This document shows, piece after piece, positions 22,618-33,582 of a stretch of DNA of 64,000 bases. The notes under the pieces were generated by a model. It saw only the letters and a program-made list of their open reading frames with translations, was not told the origin of the DNA and searched no databases. Every line of letters starts with the position of its first letter. The stretch's first letter is position 1. The position numbers and the translations under genes were made by a program. Source of the stretch: Catonia carolina (lineage: Eukaryota; Arthropoda; Insecta; Hemiptera; Achilidae); NCBI GenBank assembly GCA_035578175.1, contig JAQMRL010000011.1, forward strand, positions 7,017,501-7,081,500. Direction: 5' to 3'.

Positions 22618-23144
22618 CTAATCCAGTTTCTGAATGTACGAGATGGCCTGCAGGGAAACATTTATGTTACCGCTTTCCTCATATTTCTTCAGGATCTTCT
22701 CTATTCTGGAGTCAAGGTTCAGGTATGCCTTCTTCCTCTTATTTCCTTCCAGATTTAGCTGAAGCTTCAAGAACATATTGTCTGATCTTTCAGCTTCTTT
22801 CTTGAAGAGTGCAATAGGATCAGCCACTTTCGGATGGTGATTCCCAAGAATGTCATTAATGCTTATAATAATGCGTTCTCATATTTACCGCTTTCCTCAT
22901 ATTTCTTCAGGATCTTCTCAATTCTGGAGTCCAGGTTCAGGTATGCCTTCTTCCTCGTATTTCCTTCCAGATTTAGCTGAAGCGTCATGAACATATTGTC
23001 TGATATTTCAGCTTCTTTCTTGAAGAGTGCAATAAGATCAACCACTTTCAGATGATCATTCCCAAGAATATTAATTATCCTGTGGTACCAGTCTTCATCG
23101 GTGTACACAAAATTTCTCCTGACCCCAATGGTCCGTGACCGCAT
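22618..23144 (-). pseudogene. Tandemly duplicated fragment of an unidentified K/E-rich protein
   Basis: Two copies of a coding-like segment lie in tandem with a 218-bp period (TTACCGCTTTCC at 22667 and 22885). The upstream copy (minus strand, 23144 to 22863, 93 codons) includes RRNFVYTDEDWYHRIINILG and a shared block with LQLNLEGN and KKAYLNLDSRIEKILKKYEE. The downstream copy (to 22618) keeps the block and ends in VSLQAISYIQKLD plus a stop. Nucleotide identity is high, about nine-tenths by eye. The two are in different frames, with a stop between them. I do not recognise the family: it could be a host-gene fragment, a retrocopy or a transposon ORF. Composition is less AT-rich than the surroundings. 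A SINE-F begins 25 bp upstream. Confidence 0.5.
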
Positions 23145-23169
23145 CTGTCCGTGATTCGAAATAAACCAG

Positions 23170-23345
23170 GAAAACCGTGGTGTAGTGGTCAGCGCAACTG
23201 GCTACTATGCCGGGGTCCCGGGTTCGATTCCCGGTCAGGTCTGGCATTTTTTTCATCTGTAAGTCACCACATATCATTACCTACGCACAAGCCCAAGGCT
23301 TATGTAGGCATCATCACTCAATAATAATATTAAAAAAAAAAAAAA
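23170..23345 (+). mobile_element. SINE-F copy 1 (tRNA-derived)
   Basis: Starts with a tRNA-like head: A box in CCGTGGTGTAGTGGTCAGCG and a near-perfect T arm with a canonical GGTTCGATTCC B box. The acceptor stem does not close, so this is a SINE head, not a tRNA gene. The body contains CACATATCATTACCTACGC and the tail is a run of 14 A. A second copy is at 52381-52520. Confidence 0.75.
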
Positions 23346-23349
23346 CAAC

Positions 23350-24139
23350 AGACATCTCTATTATGCGCCCCTATTAGGTCAGTAATAAGTTTGTGCCAAG
23401 CACAGACACAATGGCTATTATATTATAATTTTTACGTATTGTACTTTTTTAGAAAATATAAGTTTCAAACGTTTTAATCTAGTAGTTTTAAAATCAAAGT
23501 GAAACTATTGTAACTAGTCCATCTTAAATTAAATCGTTTCCAAAGGTACATTAAATATACGTTTAACTAAATTAGTTCATATAATCTTAGAGTAAAATTA
23601 TACATTATAGTTTAACTTGGAAGTTAATAGTTTAACTATAATACTCGTATAAAGTTCGGTTCGTAGTAGCACTTTGTATCCTGTATTAACACATCACATT
23701 GCTTCCTCTATTAATTCCATTCATTTGCAAATTATAGTGGATGCTTCGTTTCTCTTCTTTTTTTCCTGAAATCAAGAATAGAAAGAAATGTCAAGGATCA
23801 TTTCACTTTAATGAAAGTTTTACCGGTTCCAAACTTTTATATAATGTAATTAATCAGTAAGTGCATCTTAAAGTGTAAACGTTTTTCAATAGAAAAACCT
23901 GTTGTTCAGTTTCCAGTTCGATCAGTGTTTTTTAAACTTGATAGATTTGATTATTAATGTACAAGTATATAACTAATAATAGGCTCTAGAAATTTTAATG
24001 TTGTAATTTTTTTGGTAAAAAAATATATAGATGTACGGCAAACCGTAATAACTTTTTCGCTAATCTTCCAAGCAGTGATTTCATTTGACCCACACTACTA
24101 TTTAGATGATGTGTCAAAACAGAAAACAAACCACACTAA
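23350..24139. other. AT-rich intergenic, no gene seen
   Basis: Nothing shared with other parts of the window and no coding signal. Confidence 0.45.
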
Positions 24140-24246
24140 TTTTAGTTTTTCTTTCCCTATATGAAATGTAGGGAAAGAAAAGTATTGTTTTCACCGGATA
24201 TACACGTTTTTAGTCCCTCTGAACCCAAAAAACATGTAAGCGATTG

Positions 24247-24284
<38 letters not shown>

Positions 24285-25132
24285 GTGTGTGTGCGTGTGT
24301 GTGTGTGTGTGCGCGCGCGCGCGTGTGTGTGTGTGTGTGTGTGTGTCTGTCTGTGTCTATGTGAACGAAATATCTCAAGAACTGAACATCGTACGAAGTT
24401 GAAATTTTAAACTTAAGGTAGATACCACTAGAGGACCCGACACGAACATTTTCATCAAAATCGGTCAACCGGAAGTAGCAGTTATTAGTGTAATTTCCAC
24501 TTTTTGCGATTTTTTAAAAAAAACGGCTCTAATAACTTTTTTTAAAAATCGCCTCATTTATTACTTTTTTTTGTGCTCTACATAATAGGGTAGGCGCCAT
24601 GTCTGCTAACATCTTGAGGCGGCTGTGCTCTCGTAGAAATAATGGATGTGGTAAGATCGCGGCCTTAATATGCATTTTAGGGCAAAAGTGTATATGTAAT
24701 CAAAGTTATAGAAAATTTTAGAAACCTACAACTATTTTTTAAATATTTCTTTGAACAACGCTTAGTTTAGCGGTAATTTGTGATTTTATGGTTTTGTTTT
24801 CATGAAAACCTGTAAAAGAAATGGATTTTTTAAAGATTTTGGTTGTAGTATGCATTTTACAACAAAAGTGTTTATACTCAAATTTATTGGAAATTAAAGA
24901 TCTACAACTTTTATTGTAAGCAATTTTCTCTACGGAGTCTAGTTCAGCGTGATTTTCCGTATTTTAAAGCCAAACTAAGGTTGGTTTTCATTTTCCATCA
25001 TGCACGCATAATTAAAAGTAGGTTATATTTTTTGAGGTTAGTTTTTTGTTTATTTCTAATGTTAGGTTATATTGTTTATTATTTGCATTGGCAAGAGAAA
25101 GTTGTGTGAGTGTTTCACATCAGATTTTTTTT
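24140..25132 (+). mobile_element. HEL copy with expanded mixed TG/GC tract
   Basis: Full length but diverged. The 5' motif is TTTTTCTTTCCC and the 5' hairpin is rebuilt as CTTTCCCTATATG...GTAGGGAAAG. The TG tract (24250-24346) is about 97 bp with an internal GCGCGCGC block. The 3' end keeps GGCAAGAGAAAG, GTGTGAGTGTTTCACA and CAGATTTTTT. Confidence 0.75.
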
Positions 25133-26047
25133 ACATTATAATTTAGAGGGAATCGCTAAAAGTAATCAACCTAAAAAGAGGAAAAGCAGTATCTAAAAGG
25201 TTGAGATGTTCTGCATTACGTTTTAGTGTGAACGACAAAGACTCATTTTATATCGTAGACATGTATCTAGGTTGACAATTCATTGGATTTCCAGACATTA
25301 GTAATCTTTTATATTTACGTAGTTCCTACATTAATTTTGACGGATGAGAAGCAAAATAACAAACAAAAATATTGTTATAATAATAGAATTAAGAATAACA
25401 ATATTATTGGGAGAAAGTAAATAATATTATCTCCTTTAAAAATCATTAGGTAAACTTTCACTAGTTTTATGTAATGTAATAACATTTGTATGATTAAATG
25501 TTATAATAATTACATTTGTACGGTATGATGTGTACATTTTTCCCACATTTTTTTATATTTAATAAAATGTTATCTCTTGTTTACTATATTATTATCTTGT
25601 AATTTATTTTCATACCCTTCATATAATTCATTACAGTCACCGCAAAATGTGTCAAAAAATCATCAATGTGTATCTATTTAACTAATGAGAATTCTTATTT
25701 TTCCCGGTTTTAATAATTTAAATCATAAAAAAGTTGGGAAAGTTAAATGTAGTTCATTATTTTTATTTCGTGTTCAATCTTATCATTTTGAAATGCCGGC
25801 GACGCTTTGCTCTGTGTTTTGCTGAATGTATTTTCTTATTACATTTTTGCTCCACGCAAATATAATGTATTCTAATTAGCAATTACTAGTCTTAGATTGG
25901 TACGTTAGGTAAACTGGTTTATGGTTTTTCCCGGTTTTACTTTATACTTTCTTGTTTCTGTGTACCATTTTATAGTAGTATCAATTTTTGGAATTATAAC
26001 TCCTTCAGAAGATACGGAAATATTTTTACTTCGGTATATTTTAAGCC
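25133..26047. other. AT-rich intergenic, no gene seen
   Basis: Separates two HEL copies in the same orientation. Composed of AT-rich unique sequence with no ORF of interest. Confidence 0.45.
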
Positions 26048-26840
26048 ATCTTGCCTATATGAATGTATAGGAAGGAAAGTATTGTTTTCATGTCGATTTT
26101 TCGAAATCAAATTTCGTCGGATCTACACGTTTTCAGACCCGCTGAACTCAAAATAACATGTTTTTTAGCGACTGGTCCGTGTGTGTGTGTGTGTGAACAA
26201 AATATCTAAAGAACGGAACATCGTACAAACTTAAAACTTGAAACTTAAGTTAGATACCACTAGAGGATTCGACACGAACAATTTCATCAAAATCGGTCAA
26301 CCGGAAGTAGTAGTTTATTCGTGTCATTTGTAACTTTTTTGCGATTTTCTCAAAAACTGCTTCTACAACGTTTTTTAATAATCGCCTGATTTACTATATT
26401 TTTTTATTCTCTACAAGATAGGGAAGGCGCCATATCTGCTGAAATTTTTTAGAAAGTCTGTTTTCTCGTAAAAAAATTGTTTTTTTAAGATTGCGGTTTA
26501 ATATGCATTTAAGCAAAAACTTTTATATAGGTACTTGTAGTAAAAGTTGTAGAGAATTTAAGAACCTACAATTTCAAACATTTTCTTGTATAACGCTTAG
26601 TTTAGCGGTATTTTCTGTTTTTTTTTCATGAAAATCTGTAAAAAATGTTTTTTTTTAAGATTTAGGCTTTTAACATACATTTTACGACAAAAGTGTATAT
26701 AATCAAATTTATGGGGAATTAATAGATCTACAACTTTTATTTAGAGCATTTTTCTCTACAGAGCCTAGTTTACCGTGGAAGAGTGATGTTTCGTATTTTT
26801 AAGCTAAACTGAGGTTGATTTTCATTTTGCATCATTCACC
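26048..26840 (+). mobile_element. HEL copy, 3'-truncated
   Basis: Starts CATCTTGCCTATATGAATG, has a short TG tract (about 26178-26194) and runs to TTTTGCATCATTCACC. It stops ~130 bp before the expected 3' end, where LINE sequence begins at once. The 3' hairpin and GGCAAGAGAAAG are missing. Confidence 0.7.
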
Positions 26841-27010
26841 TAATTCCTGATGTCTTGTTTCGTATATCCTTTAACATGTCTAAGCAACCTCATTTCTGCT
26901 GCTTGGATCATTGACTTTTGTTTCTTGGTAACCACCCAAGCTTCACTTACATGCATTAGTGTCGGTGTGGCCATCACCTTGTAAAACTTAATCTGTGTAT
27001 CCTTTCAGGG
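26841..27010 (-). pseudogene. RTE-like LINE reverse transcriptase thumb fragment
   Basis: Minus strand reads, without interruption, QIKFYKVMATPTLMHVSEAW followed by VVTKKQKSMIQAAEMRLLRH and VKGYTKQDIRN. This is the LKFYKxMAxPTLLYGSExW...IxAAEMRFLR block of the RTE-like family, with YG changed to HV. The fragment begins exactly at the truncation point of the HEL copy. Confidence 0.7.
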
Positions 27011-27154
27011 TTCGGCATATAACCCAACATATCGCAATCACATATCACAAATTATGTATCGGTTTGTTTGTAGTAGACCATATTTTTATAACTGATGGTT
27101 TACCCAATTGGCATACGTACAGTATCATTTTTGGTTGAAATAACCTTTTTTTCA

Positions 27155-27920
27155 TTCGAGGCGGTGAGAAAACTCATATTTACTCCCTCACGATGGGGGA
27201 AGCAGTGTTGCACTCAATTGAGGCGTTCTCGTCCAGCCCCAAGGAGGCTGCAACCGCCTACCAACCAAAAACCCGCCGCCTGGCCACTTAATCCGAAATC
27301 AGCAAAGAACCCTCCACCTCCTTCGGAACTGTTTATAAAATACTACAAGGCAAATGTCGCGGTAAAAAATTTACATTCTGCCAGCGAGGCGTGGAAGGGA
27401 ACCGTAGCCTAATTCCCCTCTTTCTGTCACTGACTAACAATGACTCTCTCACATTCATTCATCTCTTTCATCACCAGCTCAGGAAATTAGTGTGCCTACT
27501 TTACCTTCTGAGATCGGGACAGGATTGATTTACTGTGGGAGAGGGCGATCCCGCTGATCTCTAGATGTCTCATCCCTCCGCAGTCTCCCGACCACCCTCT
27601 CCGCAAACTGAGCGACCAACTTCCAGCTCTCCTTATCCCGCAGCATTGTTGCCTTTACACTCTCTAGGATCCGCTGTGCAACGCCTATCTTCTCAGAGGT
27701 ATCCATTCTGTCGAGGCCAAAATAGTCTTTCAAAAATATGCGCAATGGACTCCTCCTCTTCACTGTCGCACAGTCGACATTTCAGCTTGAAAAAACCTAG
27801 TATAGTGGAAAAACCTTTTGTACTAAAACAAGAAGTTGACGTACGGGTGGAACGTGTTCTGGTCAATGACAATAATTTTCGTTTGTTTATTTTTATACTA
27901 AGGATACTTGATTCCAACTG
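27155..27920 (-). pseudogene. LINE-E: C-terminal ORF2 remnant plus GC-rich 3' UTR
   Basis: Minus strand. Between about 27920 and 27690 it reads LKCRLCDSEEEESIAHIF, the CCH-type zinc-knuckle region near the C terminus of R1/Jockey-type ORF2 proteins. A frameshift then moves it to a second frame (LKDYFGLDRMDTSEKIG...) that ends near 27530. From there to about 27160 it is 3' UTR, shared with copies at 44.7-45.1 and 62.9-63.1 kb: GGATTAAGTGGCCAGGCGG, GCGGGTTTTTGGTTGGT, CCCATCGTGAGGGAG. It ends in CTCACCGCCTCGAAT. GC content is well above its surroundings. Confidence 0.6.
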
Positions 27921-27929
27921 CAGGTATGT

Positions 27930-28628
27930 TATCCATAAAAGGATGTAGATATGAAATTGTAGGGAGGAATATTGGAAATACCTACCAGCACTAGCTCGAA
28001 AGCTAAACTCAAATTAAGGAACTATTTCTTTAAAGCGCTTTATAGAAAATCTTCTTTAAACGCGTTTAGAGAAAATAAGTAGAAGTTTGAAGGAATGTAG
28101 GATTTTTATGTATTTCTCGAATACTACATTTTTAATAACTAACTCTGTTTTTCCTTATGGAAAGTATCTTATAGTACGATTAAATCTATTAAAAATAATT
28201 ATTCATGGTATTTAAAAAATAGATCAATAAATTAATTAATATAATTGATGCAATAAAACTGGAATCTGTAGAGAATTTTTTAAGGTTAAATTAATTTACA
28301 TGAAGTTCTTAATAAATTAATTAAAAAATATCATTACGTTTCATCATAAGTATGAAGGACATTTAACTTAATTTTAAATTTCACATGTTAACTTTTTTTA
28401 TGAAGGAATCGTACAAGAACTTTAGATTTTTACTTACAGAAATATTCTGATTAGAATATTTCACTTTATCGATTGAACTTTCTGATTTATGAATTTTTTA
28501 CGCAGGTCAATTTCAAGTTTATTCTATTTATATATTAAGTAGGTAGGTATGTATTTCCTTTATAGTTTATCTAAAGTACAGGGTACATGTAAAATATTTT
28601 GACAATTCAGTGGATGTTAAAAATGTTT
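27930..28628. other. AT-rich intergenic, no gene seen
   Basis: No recognised repeat; contains runs such as TTAATTAATATAATTGATG but nothing with structure. Confidence 0.45.
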
Positions 28629-29606
28629 AAAAATCTGGTGTGAAACACTCACACGACTTTCTCTTGCCCATGCAAATAATGAAAAATATAACATAACATT
28701 AGTATTAAAACATTGGAAATAAACAAAATTCTAACCTCAAAAACATAACCTTATTTTATTCATTAGTGAATGATGCAAAATGGAAACCAACCTCAGTTTG
28801 GCTTAAAAATACGGAAAATCTCTTTCCCGCTAAACTAGGCTTTGTAGTGAAAAATCCTCTAAATAAACGTTGTAGATCTTTTAATTTCCTATAAATTTGC
28901 TTATATACACTTTTGTCGTAAAATGCATACTAAGGCCGAAATTATAAGAAATCCATTTTGTACAGATTTTTATGAAAAAATAAACAGAAAATCACAAATT
29001 ACCTCTAAATTTAGTGTTATAAAAAATGTTTGAAGTGAAAGTTGTAGATTTTTAAATTGTCTACAACTTTTATTGCACATATACTTTTTTGCTCTAAAAT
29101 GCATTGTAAGGTCGCAATCTTAGAAACCCCATTTTTTTTCTACCAAAGCACAGGCTCCCCAAGAATTTCAGCAGACATGGCGCCTACCTTATTATGTAGA
29201 GCATAAAAAATGTAGTAAATGAGGTGATTTTTAAAAAATCGTAGAAGCCGTTTTTGAGAAAATTGCAAAAATCTGAAAAATGAAACGAATAAACTACTGC
29301 TTCCAGTTGACCGATTTTGATAAAAATGTTCGCGTTGGGTCCTCTGGTAGGTCCTAACTTAAGTTTCAAGTTTCAACTTTGGACAATGCTCCGTTCCTGA
29401 GATATTTTATTCTCTCTTTCTGTCTCTCTCTCTCTCACACACACACACATGCACGCACGCACACGTAAACCAATCGCTAAAGACGTGTTTTTTTTTTTTG
29501 GTTCAGGGGTCTGAAAACGTGTAGATCTGGTGAAAACTCGATTTCGAAAAATCGACATGAAAACAATACTTTCCTTCCTATATATTCATATAGGCAAGAG
29601 AAAGAA
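28629..29606 (-). mobile_element. HEL copy, full length, reversed
   Basis: AAAAATCTGGTGTGAAACAC, CGACTTTCTCTTGCC, body, then a tract in which the usual CA repeat is preceded by a CT-rich run (TCTCTCTTTCTGTCTCTCTC). It ends with a perfect 5' hairpin and GGCAAGAGAAAG. Both subterminal repeats are intact. Confidence 0.8.
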
Positions 29607-30549
29607 AAAAACTGTATAGTGGGCTATTTTTCAAATCCATAAGGGGAATGTATCGAATGAAAACGAATAATATTTCAAAACATTCTTAACATCTGAAGGA
29701 TTTTGCAAATGTTATAACACGTAAACCGAGGTTCGTTCGGGATCTGCTTATAATAAAAATTACACAAAAATCTCTTGTAAACTTATAACAAAATTATTTA
29801 TTTACAGTATTATAAATTACAATTAGTTACTTCTGTTCAGAATTTTAACTTAACTTTTCAAGATTATTTTACATTTAAAAATTGCCGTTGGTACAACCAA
29901 TTATTGCACGTTGTTTTCAAAAATCTCTAATATAAATTGAGTTTTAGTTTCTTGAACCACATTTTTAATACTTTTTGACAGTTGGTATCTGCTTTTAAAA
30001 ATTTCTTCCCATGATAAAATTGCAAAACCATCTTATTTTACGTTTGGAAGGTATAAATTATTGTAATTTTATTCAGTAATATTATATCTGGTTGCGGAAA
30101 TACGAGTAGATCTATTAATTTAATCTAATGTATCATCATTAAACTTTAAAATTTAGTTAAATATTTAATTTATAATTTGATAATAATTTAACTTGATTGA
30201 TTAAATTAATTTAATATCGGAAATATACTTGATTTTTTACGCTCTTTTAACCAGCCACCGACAAAAAATACAATTTCCTCTTGTTATTCATTATTTGGAT
30301 GATCAAATACAGTAGAGTTGTAAATCTGTTTAATTTTTTATGACAAAACATATCAATACCTTATACCTTCCGGTTCAATTACCAACACAAAATTGTTAAA
30401 ACAAATGGGCGGAGTAAACTAAAATCAGCTTACCGTTAAATATCTGGATCAGTGGTTTCATGACTAGGGTGTAGACAGACGATACAAATGTGTGTGTGAA
30501 TGTGTGCGTGTTTAAAATGAAGAATGATTAAATAAATGTCATTTGAATT
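29607..30549. other. AT-rich intergenic, no gene seen
   Basis: No coding signal or shared element. A few GTGTGTGTGAATGTGTG units near 30490 form a weak microsatellite. Confidence 0.45.
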
Positions 30550-31800
30550 TTACTTTCTATCGCTCTATACATGGTGAGTAAGTGTTGCGGTAGGATAAAC
30601 TTTTCTACACTCGGATTTCAACCGATCTTTACGTTTCATGAACTCTCTGAAAACAAAAAAATATTTTTAGAAAGAATTTTTTCTCTCGGAGAAAGATGAC
30701 TGAAAGAAAAAAAATAAGGTTACCTTAACCAATCCAAAAAGAATTTTTGAAATCAGCTAGGCCCTATTAAGTTCGAAAATTAATGTACAAAATCTGATTT
30801 TCTCAAAAACGCTTATGATTATTATTAAACTTCGTTCATTTATTATCTATTTAACGAATGATTTTAGGAGACGAAGGTTCCTTGTTCAAATCCTAGTAAA
30901 GGTAGTTTACTTTTATACAGATTTGAATACTAGACTATGGTTACCGGTGTACTTTGATTTTTGGGGTTCAATCAACCGTACTTTCTCAGGAATGTTCGGT
31001 CTGAGTCTGTGGAAGACTACACCTCATACATCTCATCCTCATCTTATTGGGTCATGGAGTTGCTTATTGTTCTTAAATTGAACAGATTTCAATGTACACA
31101 CATTAGTGTAAAAAACATTTCTGTAAGCTGGACGCTTGTCAAGACGCTGTAATAGTATCAACTGGGTAATTTGTGGGAAGGCCCAGCTCATGTTTAAATA
31201 ATCTGTCTTTTCAAAAGCCCTTATGGTACACACTTTTGGTACATTTTAAATTAAAAAGTATACTTTAAAAAAGTTAATGATAATTGAAATTAATTAAAAA
31301 CTTAGTCTGCTAAGTTCATTTTCTATTTGTAATTTTTCGTAAAATCACTTGAGAATTGGGTTAAAGTTAAAGCCTTAAATTTTCAATATACGGATAACAA
31401 GAGTCACAATTGATACAAATTAAGTACTCTGTAACGTTTGGCTTTAGCGATTTAGCTTAAATTTCCTTTACTTACTTCTACTCCTGGGGTTAATGCAGTT
31501 GACAGAAAATGCAGTATTTCTGTGAAAATTGGTGGGGAGGCTCTGATCTGGGAAAATTTACTCATTAAATGATATCTTTTTACAATTAAAAAATGAGACT
31601 GACGTTACATCTCATTATTTTATCACATTTTGAATTAATTCCGTGATTTTAGTAGATCTTACATAAAAAGTTTGATTTTCCTGAAAATATTTTTTTTTTT
31701 AGATGGTACATTCCGCTTTGTAGGTAAAACACTTCTGTACAGTTGAGTTTTATCAAAAACACTACAGTGTAGTTTAGATTTTATCTTGGATGATTTCAGT
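30550..31800 (+). mobile_element. Possible strongly diverged HEL relative
   Basis: The stretch from TTTACTTTCTATCGCTC follows the HEL 5' layout. A CTCGGATTTCAACCGATC block corresponds to the HEL TCGAGTTTTCACCGGATC block, and CTGAAAACAAAAAAATATTT also matches in place. Later blocks near 31520-31560 (TGGTGGGGAGGCTCTGATC) look like the HEL body. Alignment by eye is weak, and a SINE-B copy sits in the middle. Confidence 0.3.
30853..31110 (+). mobile_element. SINE-B copy 4
   Basis: Begins in the tRNA-like head with GGAGACGAAGGTTCC and a degenerate B box (TTGTTCAAATCC). It continues through TTACCGGTGTACTTTGAT, GGAATGTTCGGTCTGAG and TTATTGGGTCATGGAG, and ends AATGTACACACATTAG. The A-box part of the head is missing. 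Confidence 0.65.
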
Positions 31801-32638
31801 TACCCAAATTTTTAGGAACTGTTTGAACATTTACAAAAAAACTGTTCTAACCTGCTGTAATAGTTCAAAAACCTAAAGCAGTAGCTAATTTAACAAGCTA
31901 TTGGTAATAAATATATGACTTGATTGGTTGATACACGATTGTAAACAGAAAGCTTTAAGCTTTCCAACAGTGGAATAATTTTTGAAATGTGATAGTAGTT
32001 TCTAAGATACCCTCTTACAAACAAACAAATAAACGTAACTTCTTTACAATATTATTTTAGATAAAATAATTTATTATTATTATTATTATTAATTTATTTA
32101 TTTATTTTATTTTATTATTATTTATAATAATTTATTATTTTAGATAAAATAATATGATAATAAAATATAAAACCGTTTAATCAACGTCTGGTACATTTTC
32201 TAAACTTTCTGTATAAAATATTTTAGCATAAAAAAATTTTATTCTATATACATTGTGGAAGTTTTATTACTTATCACATTAAATTTATTTGATTTTTAAT
32301 TTTATTACATTGTACTTATATACTCCGATTCAGTTTTATTTTCTTATAGGAATATGTTCCGTAAAAATACAATAAATAATTTATACCCATTATCAAAGTT
32401 GTAAATATATTACGTACTGTACTGTAATACAATTAAAAATTTATTACTTTAAATTTCACAGAGATGTTATTTTAAGTTATTTAGTATTTTTATAGGTAAT
32501 TAAAAAAATGAAAAATTTTAAAGTTATTTTGAAATACATAATGAAGACTGTAATAAAATCTAATGAATAACTGTAAAATTATTCATTAAAAAATTTATAG
32601 ACTATTTTAAATAATAATAAAAATATAAATAAATTGTA
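31801..32638. other. AT-rich intergenic with simple repeats
   Basis: Includes TTATTATTATT and TTTATTTATTT simple repeats at about 32071-32125. No ORF or shared element. It could hold upstream control sequence for the ORF at 32639, but no specific site is identifiable. Confidence 0.45.
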
Positions 32639-32857
32639 ATGAATTCTGAATTGCCATATTCAACAATAACCTCTAATAATCGTAACACTTCTACAAGACT
32701 TAATCAGAATGCTAAAATAGCATTTGTATTGTTGATTTGTGGTGTAATTGTCTGGCTCGTCTGGATTGTCTTAAGATACTGTGGTTATAACGTGGGCATT
32801 AATTTATATCCCAGTTCGTTTTCAATGAATTCTTCTAAGACTGACATAAAATTTTAA
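32639..32857 (+). CDS. Small single-pass membrane protein candidate (72 aa)
   Basis: ATG to TAA, 72 codons. Residues 1-25 are polar and rich in Ser, Thr and Asn. Residues 27-45 (IAFVLLICGVIVWLVWIVL) form one strong hydrophobic segment bounded by Lys26 and Arg46. The rest is a polar tail. An AATAAA lies 49 nt after the stop (32906-32911), though that word is common at this composition. It sits 347 nt upstream of the exon at 33205, so it could be a separate small gene or an upstream ORF in the same mRNA. The family is not recognised. Random ORFs of this length do occur here; the ordered polar/TM/polar layout is what raises it above background. Confidence 0.35.
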   Translation: MNSELPYSTITSNNRNTSTRLNQNAKIAFVLLICGVIVWLVWIVLRYCGYNVGINLYPSSFSMNSSKTDIKF

Positions 32858-33204
32858 TATCTTGATATTTATTAAATGATTGGACATTAATTTCATTTCT
32901 TGGACAATAAAAACTAACGTTCTGAATTATAATTTTTAATAAACATTTTATTGGAATTATAGATTTATGTAAAATCAGTTTAAACGTATATAATTTTTTT
33001 TAAATATTTAACAACTGTAAGAAATTGTTAAATCTAATTTTTTATGGTTGTAAAACTGAGACAATATTGACATTTTTAATAAATGTGCAATGTTTTTATA
33101 GAAATTGTTGATAAAAGATTTCGGATATAATTTAAATTTGGTGTTCTATAATAATTTAAACTATGGTGTAACGAAGTATAGTGTACAGTGTTAAGTGGTT
33201 CAAC

Positions 33205-33472
33205 ATGGAATCTCCTCCACCAAGATCAAAAAGTTCTTGGCGTGATTTTTTGGATCCGCCTTCTCCAGCTGAATCGTGTAATAGTTCTGATTTTGAACCA
33301 TTCAGTGAGGATGAATTGACTGACATGGATTTAACATTATTTGAACGGAAAGGTGAAGATGACGATTGTGATGGTGAAGGTGATTGTTGGGATGATGCTT
33401 GCAGTCTTTGTTGCCAAATTTGTGCCAAATTTCCTCTACCGCCACCTAATATGTATATTCTTTCTGGTCTTG
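33205..33472 (+). CDS. First coding exon of an unidentified acidic, Cys-rich protein
   Basis: ATG in a good context (AACATGG), then 89 codons plus one base, ending at CTTG|GTAAGT, a near-perfect splice donor (GT at 33473). The N terminus (MESPPPRSKSSWRDFLDPPS) is Ser/Pro rich. Residues 29-64 are strongly acidic (Asp/Glu runs). Residues 61-73 hold a cysteine cluster with spacing C-x4-C-x2-CC-x2-C, followed by KFPLPPPNMYILSG. The frame is open upstream to 33181, but the ATG at 33205 is the first methionine codon in it. Codon use and amino acid composition differ clearly from the TE debris. The acceptor exon is not identifiable within the next few kb, so the intron is long or leaves the window. 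No family assigned. Confidence 0.6.
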
Positions 33473-33478
33473 GTAAGT
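33473..33478 (+). other. Splice donor
   Basis: GTAAGT directly follows the open frame of the exon, leaving phase 1. It matches the consensus at all six intronic positions. Confidence 0.55.
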
Positions 33479-33582
33479 AATTGTTTTTTAATACTAATAT
33501 AAGTTTCATGTTATGAGAATTTATACAAGTCAGTGAGAAAGTATATTTACGGTTTATTTCAAATATTGTTCACTTTTCTTAA

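Noticed and set aside
23170..23245. tRNA gene
   Set aside because: A and B boxes and a good T arm are present, but the acceptor stem does not pair and a SINE body with poly(A) follows. A second copy with the same body exists.
27565..27948. 127-codon plus-strand ORF, Ser/Pro-rich
   Set aside because: Opposite strand of LINE-E ORF2 (CRLCDSEEEES...). It is open only because of the higher GC of that element.
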